Shown here in pieces: positions 16,844-25,612 of a stretch of 64,000 nucleotides of DNA. A program made the position numbers and the translations under genes. The stretch spans positions 1-64,000 of the IMG/VR virus record IMGVR_UViG_3300007513_000013. One strand, written 5' to 3'. Under the pieces are notes generated by a model. That model saw only the letters and a list, made by a program, of their open reading frames with translations. It was not told where the DNA came from and searched no databases. Source of the stretch: a virus. Within the stretch, counting starts at the first letter, position 1. Every line of letters begins with the position of its first letter.

Positions 16844-17871
16844 TAGATAAAAAAGAGGCTCTAACTTATGATGATGTTTTGTTGATACCTCAGTACTCAG
16901 ATATTAAAAGCAGAAAAGAGATTGATATTGGAAACGATCTAGGTCAATCTTTGCATTTAAATTTACCAATTATATCTGCACCGATGGATACTGTGACCGA
17001 AAGCACAATGGCAATTGCCATGCATCACGCAGGAGGCTTAGGAATTATACATAGGTACAACCCAATCAAAAAACAGGCTTTCCTTGTCCGTGATGCCAGT
17101 GTTGAAGGAGGGTGTACAGTTGGTGCTGCAATCGGAGTGACTGACGATTTTGAAGAACGTGCATGTTCCTTGTATGATGCTGGGGCAAGGGTTCTTTGCG
17201 TTGATGTAGCTCATGGGCATCATGCTTTAGTAGAACGAGCGATCAAAACACTAAGAGATGTTTTTGGAGATGAGTTACACATTATGGCCGGAAATGTTGC
17301 AACGCCAGAAGGATACAGAGCACTATCTAATTGGGGAGCAGACAGCGTTAGGTGTAATGTTGGCGGTGGATCCATTTGCTCTACAAGAATTCAAACAGGG
17401 CACGGCATCCCCGGACTACAAACTATTATAGACTGTTCGCAGTATAAGGCAAAAAGAGCAAAGATTATTGCTGATGGGGGAATTAGAAGTTCCGGAGACA
17501 TGGTTAAGGCAATTGCCGCAGGAGCAGATTTTGTTATGGTCGGTTCCCTTTTGGCTGGCACCGATCAGTCTCCGGGAGAGTTGATTAATAGCGTCTCTGG
17601 GTTAAAGAATAAAGTTTATAGAGGGATGGCCAGCAAAGAGGCTCAATTTGACTGGAAGGGCCAATATTCTTCAAACGAGGGAATATCAACTACGATTCCA
17701 TATAAGGGAGATGTACAAAATGTGCTTGAAGATATGAAAAACGGAATCCGTTCGGGCTTGTCTTATTCTGGTTGCAGAGACATTGTTGAATTTCAATTAA
17801 ATGCGATACTCATTAGACAAACTTCAGCTGGATTGGTTGAAAGCGGCACTCACATTTTAGGGAGTCGTTAG
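16840..17871 (+). CDS. guaB: IMP dehydrogenase, lacking CBS domains
   Basis: 343 aa. TIM-barrel of the IMPDH/GMP reductase family: [22 protein letters not shown], catalytic loop [13 protein letters not shown] with C180, [22 protein letters not shown]. The C-terminal [14 protein letters not shown] fits IMPDH better than GMP reductase. The CBS pair, normally about 120 residues between the early barrel strands, is absent, so adenine-nucleotide feedback would be lost. It makes XMP for dGTP supply. GMP reductase remains possible. Confidence 0.8.
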   Translation: MIDKKEALTYDDVLLIPQYSDIKSRKEIDIGNDLGQSLHLNLPIISAPMDTVTESTMAIAMHHAGGLGIIHRYNPIKKQAFLVRDASVEGGCTVGAAIGVTDDFEERACSLYDAGARVLCVDVAHGHHALVERAIKTLRDVFGDELHIMAGNVATPEGYRALSNWGADSVRCNVGGGSICSTRIQTGHGIPGLQTIIDCSQYKAKRAKIIADGGIRSSGDMVKAIAAGADFVMVGSLLAGTDQSPGELINSVSGLKNKVYRGMASKEAQFDWKGQYSSNEGISTTIPYKGDVQNVLEDMKNGIRSGLSYSGCRDIVEFQLNAILIRQTSAGLVESGTHILGSR

Positions 17872-18197
17872 TGTCAGTTGAGTATGGGAAAACAAGAAAA
17901 AAGATTTGTTTTGACAGTCATGACAAGTTACATGCAGATTTAAAAATACGCTTACATTATGATGGCGTTAAAATAAGAGAGTTTTTTAATGGAATGGTTC
18001 AAGCTTATTTGGACAAAAACTCTCACATGATGTCTCTTGTTGAAGAAATAAAAGAGAACAAGAGCATTTCTAAAACTCGGCGGAAAAAAGTTAAACTTGC
18101 CAATCTTAAAGAAAAAGAAACAATTAACAAATTCGCCTTAAGTGAAGATGAGATAGAAAACATATTTGATATACTAGAAAAGGAGTTAGATAAATGA
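17871..18197 (+). CDS. putative ribbon-helix-helix-like protein
   Basis: 108 aa. HADLKIRLHYDG then KIREFFNGMVQAYLDKN resembles a strand followed by two helices of RHH regulators; a basic stretch KTRRKKVK and an acidic C-terminus follow. Overlaps guaB by one base and the sigma-like gene by 4. Function inferred only from pattern. Confidence 0.55.
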   Translation: MSVEYGKTRKKICFDSHDKLHADLKIRLHYDGVKIREFFNGMVQAYLDKNSHMMSLVEEIKENKSISKTRRKKVKLANLKEKETINKFALSEDEIENIFDILEKELDK

Positions 18198-18424
18198 TAA
18201 AATGTGCTGAATCGTGCTACTTAAAAAGTAGCAGTTGTAAAAATAAAGATTGTCGCCTTTGGCTAGATTATGACGAAGACTTAAATTGTACGATAATCGC
18301 TTCAAAAAAGAATCCAGAGATGACATATAAAGAGATTTCAAAAAGGCTAAACATTAGTATCGTGAGAGCAAAGCAGATTCATGATAAGGCCTTACAAAAA
18401 TTGAAACAAATTGCTCTTTTCTAA
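18194..18424 (+). CDS. sigma70 region 4-like protein with Cys cluster
   Basis: 76 aa. C-terminal MTYKEISKRLNISIVRAKQI followed by HDKALQKLKQ is a helix-turn-helix of the sigma region 4 type. The N-terminus has CAESCYLKSSSC..KDC, a possible metal site. It could be a stand-alone sigma-like or anti-sigma-like factor for middle or late genes, and lies directly before the prohead-core genes. Confidence 0.65.
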   Translation: MIKCAESCYLKSSSCKNKDCRLWLDYDEDLNCTIIASKKNPEMTYKEISKRLNISIVRAKQIHDKALQKLKQIALF

Positions 18425-18483
18425 TTTGGAGAACTAATTACTTAAGAAATTAGAATCTTTTGTCTAAAAAGGAGAAGTTATTC

Positions 18484-19137
18484 ATGAGCGACAAAGAAAA
18501 AACACTTTTAAATGAGACGACCGTACGTCGTTTTATGGATTTGGCAGGTACCAAGAAGTATACGGACAATTTTTTGACCGAAGGTAAGGCTGGCGACACT
18601 TCACGTAGTGACGTTGGCAACAAGGTGCCCAAGGGCTTTGTTAATGAAGAAGAGAACCTTGAAGAAGAGAACCTTGAAGAGCAATTTGGCGCTACTCCTG
18701 AAGAGGACGAATTGGCTCTTGATGCGGCACCAGACGAATTAGCTCTTGACGATCCTATGGCAGCAGAAGAATCTCCCGCAACTGCAGGTGCAGAAGAAGT
18801 TGCAACAGCAGTTGCTCAAGCAGTTGCAAATGCAGTGGCTGAGTACGGCGTTGATATGGATGTTTCTGGCGAAGGCGACGAAGAAGAGGCAATGGAACTT
18901 GGCCCTGAAGACGAACTTGGCCCTGAAGACGAACTTGGTCCTGATATGGGCATGCCCCCTCTCCCCAACGAGGAAGAGGCTGCAGCACTGCAGGAGGCTT
19001 TCATTCGCGAACTTACTGCCAGAGTAACCCACAGAGTACAATATGCTGCTCAACAGCGCGCTCAAAAAGAACAGATTGTTGAAACAGTGATGCGACGCGT
19101 CGCCAAAAGACTACAAAAGCCCACGAAGAAAGGGTAG
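18484..19137 (+). CDS. acidic prohead-core-like protein, type C leader
   Basis: 217 aa. Leader LLNETTVRRFMDLAG...NFLTE, shared with the next gene, ends in L-T-E. The body is strongly acidic and low-complexity, with tandem repeats EENLEEENLEE and ELGPEDELGPEDELGP, and a basic helical tail (about 175-217). Composition and leader fit a scaffold/core component cut by a prohead protease. ATG at 18484 chosen for AAAAAGGAG. Confidence 0.6.
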   Translation: MSDKEKTLLNETTVRRFMDLAGTKKYTDNFLTEGKAGDTSRSDVGNKVPKGFVNEEENLEEENLEEQFGATPEEDELALDAAPDELALDDPMAAEESPATAGAEEVATAVAQAVANAVAEYGVDMDVSGEGDEEEAMELGPEDELGPEDELGPDMGMPPLPNEEEAAALQEAFIRELTARVTHRVQYAAQQRAQKEQIVETVMRRVAKRLQKPTKKG

Positions 19138-19148
19138 AGGAAACAAAA

Positions 19149-19808
19149 ATGTCAGAAAAACTTCTCAACGAGAGCACAATTAAACGCTTCATGAAATTGG
19201 CAAACTTGTCACCATTGTCAAATAACTTTTTGCAAGAGAAAAACGTTCCAATTGGTAAAAATCAGCCACTTAAAGGCGGCAGTTCCGGCAAACCAGAATC
19301 GGAAGAAACGAAAATGGATAGGAAGCTAGATGATACCAATCCAAAACACAGGGCATATATTGCTTCGGTAAAGGCTGGACATGCCGACATGCCGACAGGC
19401 AGGAGAAAGAAGGCTTGGGATGCATATTTCAGCGTAGAGAGCAATAGAAAGAAGTGGGAGAAGAATTTTAAGAACGAATCCGTTGAGCCGCTTGAAGAAG
19501 AAGAAGAAATTAAGAGGAAGGTCTTTACAAACACAGCGAGAAAGACAGCGCTTGACAAGGCCAAAGAGGCTAGCGGCGAACACGGCGAATCAACAGCGTA
19601 TGGCAAGCCCAGTCACGTGGCAAAAACAAAGGTGGTGGGAATACAAGATCCGGAACAGCAAATGACCGTGCCCGTTGTTGACCCAATGCAAACCCGCGAC
19701 TTACCTGATGCATCTGAAAACCTTCAAAGAGAATCTGTATTTAATTCAGATTATATCTTGCAAGAAACCTTAAAAAGAGTTATACTTAATCTTAAGGGTT
19801 CGAAATAA
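19149..19808 (+). CDS. prohead-core-like protein, type C leader
   Basis: 219 aa. Starts LLNESTIKRFMKLA and reaches NFLQE, paralleling the upstream gene. Middle holds KHRAYIASVKAGHADMP and a basic W..YF segment, then E-rich and mixed regions, ending SDYILQETLKRVILNLKG, a helix like other cargo signals. Probably packaged or a core protein. Confidence 0.58.
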   Translation: MSEKLLNESTIKRFMKLANLSPLSNNFLQEKNVPIGKNQPLKGGSSGKPESEETKMDRKLDDTNPKHRAYIASVKAGHADMPTGRRKKAWDAYFSVESNRKKWEKNFKNESVEPLEEEEEIKRKVFTNTARKTALDKAKEASGEHGESTAYGKPSHVAKTKVVGIQDPEQQMTVPVVDPMQTRDLPDASENLQRESVFNSDYILQETLKRVILNLKGSK

Positions 19809-19846
19809 ACTAATCAATCTAAACAGCGAACCCATAAGGAGGACTT

Positions 19847-20230
19847 ATGTATGAATTGTTATGGTTTGTTGGCGGAGCATTGCTCTATAAATTTCTTTCC
19901 AAGCTACTAAAAGTATATCAAGCATTTATTTTATTCCAAGAGACTCAAATACAAACAATTGCAATGCTTGTTGCTGCAGCTGAAGATCTTAAGCATGCTA
20001 TCGACGCCAAACAAAAAGCTTTAGAAAAAACAGATTTAACAGAAGAGGAGCTTAAAGATATCAAAAGCACTGATGCATCCGCGCTAATGCTTTGGAAAGA
20101 GATCAGTGTTAAGAAACTTATTATTCACACACCTAGTTATTTTAAAGGGCTCGTTCAATTTCAAACATGGAACGAGTGCGTGAATTATTTTAATTCAACC
20201 ATCGAGAAAGGCTATAAAACAAGACACTGA
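19847..20230 (+). CDS. membrane-anchored protein, unknown
   Basis: 127 aa with TAAGGAGG. N-terminal hydrophobic stretch LLWFVGGALLYKFLSKLL, then helical region (QTIAMLVAAAEDLKHAIDAK) and KTDLTEEELKDIK. Likely an inner-membrane-anchored phage protein. Confidence 0.65.
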   Translation: MYELLWFVGGALLYKFLSKLLKVYQAFILFQETQIQTIAMLVAAAEDLKHAIDAKQKALEKTDLTEEELKDIKSTDASALMLWKEISVKKLIIHTPSYFKGLVQFQTWNECVNYFNSTIEKGYKTRH

Positions 20231-20234
20231 TAAA

Positions 20235-20537
20235 ATGAGCAAAAAATTTACAATACCTATTTTAGCATGGCTTAAAAATGAACAGTGCATAACTTTTAAT
20301 AAAAACATTATTCATGCCGAAAAGGCGTTTTTTATAAGTTCGGTTATAAAGTGGTGCATAAAAGAGAGGGAAAATAAGGAACTATCTGACTCTAGGGTAA
20401 ACAAGTATCTTCGTTTAATTAAACAATATTTAAATGAAGATTTAGATCTCTATTGGGAAGGCGGCAAAATTGTAATAAGCCTTTCACAAGAAGAAGAACC
20501 AAACGACGACAACGACAAGGAAGAGTCTGGGAACTAA
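20235..20537 (+). CDS. small protein, unknown
   Basis: 100 aa. Mixed alpha/beta (ILAWLKNEQCITFNK, AEKAFFISSVIKWCIKE, VNKYLRLIKQYL) with an acidic tail (EEEPNDDNDKEESGN). Starts 5 bases after the previous stop. No family recognised. Confidence 0.6.
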   Translation: MSKKFTIPILAWLKNEQCITFNKNIIHAEKAFFISSVIKWCIKERENKELSDSRVNKYLRLIKQYLNEDLDLYWEGGKIVISLSQEEEPNDDNDKEESGN

Positions 20538-20569
20538 ATGACAACAAGAAAAAACACGAGGACATACGA

Positions 20570-20791
20570 ATGTTTACTTGGTTCGCAATACATCGTAATA
20601 AAAAATATGCAAAGGAGTACAACTGGGATCCTCGATGGCTTGGTGTCGAAGAAGTCAACGCAACCTTTGTCGCGAGAGTCAAAGAGCTTCAAAAACGATA
20701 TGGGATCAAGCAAGACGGCCTCTGCCGCGACCTCACATATAAATTGCTTTTACTGGAACATTTAAACGACGTTAGGGACAAGAAATACTAA
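20570..20791 (+). CDS. small protein with PG-binding-like pattern
   Basis: 73 aa. FVARVKELQKRYGIKQDGLC then RDLTYKLLLLEHL resembles one peptidoglycan-binding_1 repeat (lQ..yg...DG..G..T...l). ATG at 20570 is preceded by GAGG. Homology is weak and the glycine after DG is replaced by Leu-Cys. Confidence 0.45.
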   Translation: MFTWFAIHRNKKYAKEYNWDPRWLGVEEVNATFVARVKELQKRYGIKQDGLCRDLTYKLLLLEHLNDVRDKKY

Positions 20792-20799
20792 TTATTATT

Positions 20800-22212
20800 A
20801 TGGATATCAATAAATTACTTCAAAAATATAACAATCGTGAAAAGCCCATTTCTGAAAAAAAGGAAATAAGCTCAGAATCTTTCTTGAGCCTTATAGAGGG
20901 GCAACTCAATGTTTTAATCGAGCAACAAAAAAAGAATCATAGAACAAAGAAGCTTTTCGAAGAAGTGAAAGAAAAAACCATTAGGTTTCCAGCAATTAAG
21001 ATATCTGAATTGTGGGGGCAAGTTGAAAATGGAGACAGAGAACTCATCGAAACTATTTTAAGCAATGTTGAAGGAAACACAGTAGAAGCAAAAATTAAAA
21101 GTGTCAATGCTTTCCTCGATCTCGAAGCTTACAGGCAAAGTGGAGATCAACATAAAATTGAGAAGATCTTGTCTAATCTTTTGTTTGCAGAGATCTTTGC
21201 TAGCATCATTACTGATTATAACGCCTCTGTTTCTGGCTTTCTGTTTGAGGCTTTTCTTGCCGCACTAATGGGTGGCACATCTATACAAGTTGACGATCCG
21301 GAAGCGGTCGGTGCAGCTGCCGGATCTTTGCCCATTGAAGACGTACAGCTAGCTGTCCGACTCGGAGATGAAGACGACAACAGAGAAATAGTCCCATATA
21401 GCCTTAAGGTTCTTTCGGACAAAGGAGAGGTTAAGGGTTCGTTTGTTAATCTAGTAGATTACTTCCTCGATCCTTCCGAAGAACGAAAAACAGATACAAT
21501 TGTTTATTTAGTTGCCATCAAACGACATGTGAAGAGCGACGAAGACAAAAAGATCTGGACCGGAGTTTTAGACTTCTATGAGTTTACAATTCGAAGGGAT
21601 AATTTCTTAGACTGGATTGGATATCAAGTTGAACAGCCGGTAAAAGATTGGGTGCCATATGCTGCGCCGTATAGAATGAAGGTCGGAAAAAGCACCAAAC
21701 TTCAAACTACAGATGGAGAACCAATTGAGCCGGGAACGGTGCTTGAAAAAGGTACGGAAGTATTAAGACTTGAAAAGGTTGGAACGGAAAAGGTTTTAGG
21801 AGGTTCAGGTAAGAAGCTATATTCTCCCGAGCAATATCAGACGGTTAGCGCCGCGCTGCAAGCAGATGAAATTGATAGAGAAGTGTTCAATACGCTACAA
21901 GACACTAAGGGATATGCGGGGAACGTGCAATGGAAAATTGCTGCTGGTAAATATCAAAGACCTGATTACTGGATTGGTAGTTTAAACCTTTCTACTGAAA
22001 AGTTGGTCGAGGCTGCAAATGAATATGCACAAGATTTAAATTCAGGATTGGTGCAAATATTCAACGCCCTATCAGATCTCACCAGCCAGATTAGTTTGTA
22101 TTTTATGGGTGGTGGCGAAAAAGATGGCGTAAGTAGAAAAGCGCATGGCAAAAATGCTATTGAAAACGCCAAGATTCTAAAACATAACACAGAGGAGCTA
22201 ATTGGTGACTGA
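20800..22212 (+). CDS. 470-aa phage protein, unknown
   Basis: Central region GFLFEAFLAALMGG, IEDVQLAVRL, VPYSLKVLS has the E...D...K spacing of some PD-(D/E)xK nucleases, but this is only suggestive. C-terminal half is mixed, with GNVQWKIAAGKYQ and a helical end. Starts after an ACTAATTATTATTATG leader and lies between prohead-like genes and GroEL, so a virion-assembly or packaged protein is possible. Confidence 0.5.
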   Translation: MDINKLLQKYNNREKPISEKKEISSESFLSLIEGQLNVLIEQQKKNHRTKKLFEEVKEKTIRFPAIKISELWGQVENGDRELIETILSNVEGNTVEAKIKSVNAFLDLEAYRQSGDQHKIEKILSNLLFAEIFASIITDYNASVSGFLFEAFLAALMGGTSIQVDDPEAVGAAAGSLPIEDVQLAVRLGDEDDNREIVPYSLKVLSDKGEVKGSFVNLVDYFLDPSEERKTDTIVYLVAIKRHVKSDEDKKIWTGVLDFYEFTIRRDNFLDWIGYQVEQPVKDWVPYAAPYRMKVGKSTKLQTTDGEPIEPGTVLEKGTEVLRLEKVGTEKVLGGSGKKLYSPEQYQTVSAALQADEIDREVFNTLQDTKGYAGNVQWKIAAGKYQRPDYWIGSLNLSTEKLVEAANEYAQDLNSGLVQIFNALSDLTSQISLYFMGGGEKDGVSRKAHGKNAIENAKILKHNTEELIGD

Positions 22213-22558
22213 ACTGGCCACTGATTCGCTAATCAAACTTTACTACAACATAACACTAATGATCAAAGTAAAAGAAGAAATATATGACGATATTGTTTTA
22301 CAAAACGAAGATATGTCGGAGGCAGATTTTAAGTTGATTGAGTCTGATTTAAATCAACTAGCAGAATGTAGGAAATCTCTCAAAGAAGTCATAAGCAAAA
22401 AGATAAAAGAAAAGGACGTCGAAGAAGAAATTGATCGTTTTATTATGTTAGATCCATATAGCCTCTTAATTAATCGTTCAAAAAATGTTATTCTTTCAGA
22501 GGATGATCGGCTAAATGGGTTATTTAACTTTACCGACAAAAAACAATATATAAACTAA
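22205..22558 (+). CDS. helical protein, unknown
   Basis: 117 aa. Predominantly helical with a coiled-coil-like middle (DLNQLAECRKSLKEVISKKI). GTG at 22205 lies 7 bases after GAGGAG; TTG at 22202 is the alternative. Overlaps upstream gene by 8 bases and precedes GroEL. Confidence 0.55.
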   Translation: MTELATDSLIKLYYNITLMIKVKEEIYDDIVLQNEDMSEADFKLIESDLNQLAECRKSLKEVISKKIKEKDVEEEIDRFIMLDPYSLLINRSKNVILSEDDRLNGLFNFTDKKQYIN

Positions 22559-22570
22559 AAAGAGGCAATA

Positions 22571-24142
22571 ATGAGTAAACAATATGAATGCGGAGCATCT
22601 TTGCAACAGAAGGTGCTGAAAGGCGCTAACACGTTGGCCGACAATGTGGCGTCAACTTTAGGTCCTAGAGGCAGAAATGTCATTTTAGCCAGCAAAGGCA
22701 AAAGACCGGTAATTACAAAGGATGGTGTCACTGTTGCTAAGTTCATAGAACTAGAAGATCCGTTTGAAAACGTTGGTGCACAAATTATAAAACAAGCTGC
22801 AGCAAAAACCAATTTAGAGGCTGGTGACGGTACTACAACTTCAACTGTACTAGCCAGAGCGATACTAAACAAGGCCCAGAAATACATCACTTCTGGCGTT
22901 CCTCCGGTGGAACTCAAGAGAGGCATCGATAAGGCAGTGAAAGGGGTCACAGAGAGGCTCCTAGAGGCTTCTATGCCCATCAAATCCCAAGAAGATATCG
23001 CACACATTGCCACTGTTTCTGCTAACGGCGATGAGACCATTGGCAATCTAATAGCAACAGCCGTTGATCTGGCTGGAAAAGACGGAGCAATTACTATCGA
23101 AGAGGCCCGTTCAATAGAAACCAGCTTAGATGTTGTTGAAGGGTTTCGCTTTGATTCTGGATATATAGCAACGGCATTTATCACCGATGAAAAACGCGGC
23201 ACGGTAAAATATGAAAATCCTTTAATCCTTGTAACGGACGAAAAGATTGATACAGTAGATGAGATGATGCCTGTGCTGGAATTGGTAGCGCGAGAGTCGC
23301 GACCTTTAATAATTGTCGCAGAAAATGTTGAAGGCCAAGCTTTAGCTGCATTGATTATGAACAGTACGCGCGGCACTCTAAGAGTTGCAGCGGTGAAAGC
23401 ACCACGCTACGGAGAAGAGAGAAGAAATATACTTTCAGATTTGGCTATCTCTACTGGTGCCACTTTTATAACACGTTCGAACAATTTAAGATTGAAGGAT
23501 GCTAAGTTGACTCACTTCGGCAGTGCCAATACCTTTGAAAGCGCTAAAAACTTTACAACAATAGTTGACGGCAAAGGCGATGCAGAAGAGATTGAAAAAC
23601 AGATTGAGGCTCTTAAAGTTGAACTAGAACAAACAGAAGACATGCATCAAAGTGAGCGAATACAAGAAAGAATTACGCGACTAGCTAGTGGCATTGCAAT
23701 TATAAGAGTGGGTGCGGCAACTGAAATCGAAATGATAGAAAAGAAGCATAGAATAGAAGATGCACTTGAAGCTGTCAACTCTGCCCGACAAGAAGGAATT
23801 ATAATTGGAGGCGGCGTTGCGTTACTAAAAGCAACACAGAATTTAAACGTCGAAACTCAAAACGAAGAACAGGCGCACGGGGTTAAAATTATAGTTGAAG
23901 CGGTACAGGAGCCGCTGCGCCAAATGGCACTCAACGCAGAAAAGTCCCCAGATCTGATCGTCGCAACAGTGCTTAAGTCAAAAAAACACGAGGGGTGGAA
24001 CTTCCTCACAAACAAGCTGGATGATCTATATGCTGTCGGAATTATTGACCCTGTTAAAGTAACTCGATGTGCTTTGCAAAATGCCGCGTCTGTATCCTCT
24101 ACTTTAATTACCACTAACCATGCCATTGTTGAGGGCGACTAA
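22571..24142 (+). CDS. groL: phage GroEL chaperonin
   Basis: 523 aa, near the bacterial 548. ATP site GDGTTT at residues 85-90, LGPRGRNV, DGVTVAK, VGAATEIEMIEKKHRIEDAL, GGGVALL. The C-terminal Gly-Gly-Met tail of bacterial GroEL is missing, and a coiled region (about 335-370) is rather charged. Folds phage proteins in a double ring; the GroES-like protein at 5.9 kb is its likely partner. Phage chaperonins are known but rare. Confidence 0.93.
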   Translation: MSKQYECGASLQQKVLKGANTLADNVASTLGPRGRNVILASKGKRPVITKDGVTVAKFIELEDPFENVGAQIIKQAAAKTNLEAGDGTTTSTVLARAILNKAQKYITSGVPPVELKRGIDKAVKGVTERLLEASMPIKSQEDIAHIATVSANGDETIGNLIATAVDLAGKDGAITIEEARSIETSLDVVEGFRFDSGYIATAFITDEKRGTVKYENPLILVTDEKIDTVDEMMPVLELVARESRPLIIVAENVEGQALAALIMNSTRGTLRVAAVKAPRYGEERRNILSDLAISTGATFITRSNNLRLKDAKLTHFGSANTFESAKNFTTIVDGKGDAEEIEKQIEALKVELEQTEDMHQSERIQERITRLASGIAIIRVGAATEIEMIEKKHRIEDALEAVNSARQEGIIIGGGVALLKATQNLNVETQNEEQAHGVKIIVEAVQEPLRQMALNAEKSPDLIVATVLKSKKHEGWNFLTNKLDDLYAVGIIDPVKVTRCALQNAASVSSTLITTNHAIVEGD

Positions 24143-24151
24143 CTATTTATA
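24142..24151 (+). promoter_or_regulatory. putative late promoter motif ACTATTTATA
   Basis: Exact copy of the motif found upstream of structural-region genes, 27 bases before the ATG at 24179. A run of eight G follows at 24161-24168. Confidence 0.45.
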
Positions 24152-24178
24152 AGTGTAACTGGGGGGGGTTATAATCTT

Positions 24179-24451
24179 ATGGACGAAGAAGAAACCGCAG
24201 TGGCACTGACAGAAATGTCGGGGAAATTTGATCAATTGATTGACAAGATAGAAACAGTCAAGGAAAGACAAGAAGGCATGGCCGACGACATTTCCAAGAT
24301 AAAAGAAGCTGTTTACCACCCAGACAAGGGGCTTTATTCAAGATTGCGGGAACTTGAGTCGTGGAAAGATACATCCTCTCGCCTCATTTGGATCATCATT
24401 ACAAGCCTTATAGGTTTAACCTGTGCAACAATCTATAAAATTTTATTTTAA
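24179..24451 (+). CDS. XhlA/holin-like membrane protein
   Basis: 90 aa. Long amphipathic N-terminal helix (FDQLIDKIETVKERQEGM...RLRELESWKD) and one C-terminal membrane span (LIWIIITSLIGLTCATIYKIL). This is the layout of XhlA-type proteins, which aid lysis in other phages. Likely inner-membrane, N-in or N-out unknown. Confidence 0.55.
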   Translation: MDEEETAVALTEMSGKFDQLIDKIETVKERQEGMADDISKIKEAVYHPDKGLYSRLRELESWKDTSSRLIWIIITSLIGLTCATIYKILF

Positions 24452-24507
24452 ATAACTTTTCTTTTGTGATATTATATATTCAGTAAACAGAGAAGGAGTT
24501 GCCAACT

Positions 24508-24822
24508 ATGCGAGTTAATATTGCGTATTCTATTGATCTAGATGATGTGCCAAATTTAGTGAAAGAATTATTAAAAGAGGTGGTGTTAGATTTTGCCGTT
24601 CTTGAGGATACCGTTGAGGGTGCAGTACTTTCAATTGAGCACGGTGGCCATGAAAAAATGAGCAAGGCACTCGACGATGCAAGAAAGAGAATGGCAAAAA
24701 TGGATGCGCGCCTGTCGGAGTGCATAAATATGTACGGCGGCTATGTCGATGCCCTTAATGTGCCACCAGCGCAGCCAAGCTTAAAAACACCAGTGGAGAA
24801 AAATGAAACCACAGAAGGGTGA
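24508..24822 (+). CDS. small protein, unknown
   Basis: 104 aa; ATG at 24508 follows AAGGAG by 9 bases. IAYSIDLDDVPNLVKELLKE and a coiled segment KMSKALDDARKRMAKMDARL. Overlaps the next gene by 20 bases. Confidence 0.6.
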   Translation: MRVNIAYSIDLDDVPNLVKELLKEVVLDFAVLEDTVEGAVLSIEHGGHEKMSKALDDARKRMAKMDARLSECINMYGGYVDALNVPPAQPSLKTPVEKNETTEG

Positions 24823-25069
24823 TTTGGTATATGTCCCTGCGGAGTCGACATTGTTAAAATTTAACAAGGATGTTGACATTGACAACATTGATCCGCAGGA
24901 GACTTACATGGGACCAGCACCAGTGAGGTTTCTTAGGCTTGAAAAGCCCATCAACTTAATTGTCTTGGAAAGCCAACTAACGGATATTTATGTAAAAGTT
25001 TGGTATAACGGAGAAGAATGGCTTTTAAGGAAAAATGATGTCAAAAAGACAAAGGAAAAAATATGGTAA
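24803..25069 (+). CDS. SH3/KOW-like protein, larger variant
   Basis: 88 aa. KGDLVYVPAESTLLKF start, then IYVKVWYNGEEWLLRKNDV, the W-containing strand pattern of the mini-barrel family, with a 20-residue insertion. Overlaps both neighbours. Confidence 0.5.
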   Translation: MKPQKGDLVYVPAESTLLKFNKDVDIDNIDPQETYMGPAPVRFLRLEKPINLIVLESQLTDIYVKVWYNGEEWLLRKNDVKKTKEKIW

Positions 25070-25356
25070 AATTAATAGAGATATGCGAAACAAAAGCTCT
25101 CACTTCAGGGCAAAAATATACTTTGCGAGAGGTTTATGTTAACCCTAAGCATGTTGTTGCACTGAGAGAAGAGTCTACATTTAAAAAGAAACTAGTGGAG
25201 GGGCTACTACCGGAGAATTTGGATGAGCGACAACAATTCACCCGCCTGACCTTAGATCGCGGTCAAGTTGGATTAGACTTGGTTGTTGTTGGTGGCCCGG
25301 GCCTAGTTGAAAGCAAGCTTAAGGATGCAGGAGAAAGACATGTACTCAGAGACTAA
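25063..25356 (+). CDS. small protein, unknown
   Basis: 97 aa. Beta-rich (LREVYVNPKHVVALRE, FTRLTLDRGQVGLDLVVVGG). The pattern resembles small beta-barrel proteins of unknown function. Its end overlaps the glutaredoxin start. Confidence 0.6.
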   Translation: MVKLIEICETKALTSGQKYTLREVYVNPKHVVALREESTFKKKLVEGLLPENLDERQQFTRLTLDRGQVGLDLVVVGGPGLVESKLKDAGERHVLRD

Positions 25357-25612
25357 AAATCATTTTTTCTTATGGACGAAAGAAAGTTGTCCATATTGTG
25401 TGAGCGCAATTGAGCTTTTAGAAAAAAACAACATTCCGTTCACGGTGCACACTATTGATGAGAAACCAGAATTGCTGGTTGAGGTGCAAAAAAACGTTGG
25501 CGTTTCTTGGAAGACTGTGCCACTGATCTTAGAACAACAGGCTAGTGGCGAGAGAAAGTTTGTCGGCGGATACACGGATCTAAGAGAATACCTAGGAATC
25601 TCTGATGGTTGA
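25340..25612 (+). CDS. grx: glutaredoxin
   Basis: 90 aa thioredoxin fold: active site CPYC (C17, C20), TVP cis-proline region and GGYTDLREYL. ATG at 25340 has AGGAG upstream. Supplies electrons for ribonucleotide reductase or other reductions; class II RNR can use such donors. Confidence 0.88.
   Translation: MYSETKNHFFLWTKESCPYCVSAIELLEKNNIPFTVHTIDEKPELLVEVQKNVGVSWKTVPLILEQQASGERKFVGGYTDLREYLGISDG

Noticed and set aside
20538-20765. 75-codon plus-strand frame starting MTTRKNTRTYE
   Set aside because: The overlapping frame from 20570 has a better ribosome site and a plausible domain pattern.
22555-23376. 273-codon minus-strand frame
   Set aside because: It is antisense to groEL, Ser/Ala-rich with no ribosome site; a shadow of GroEL codon pattern.
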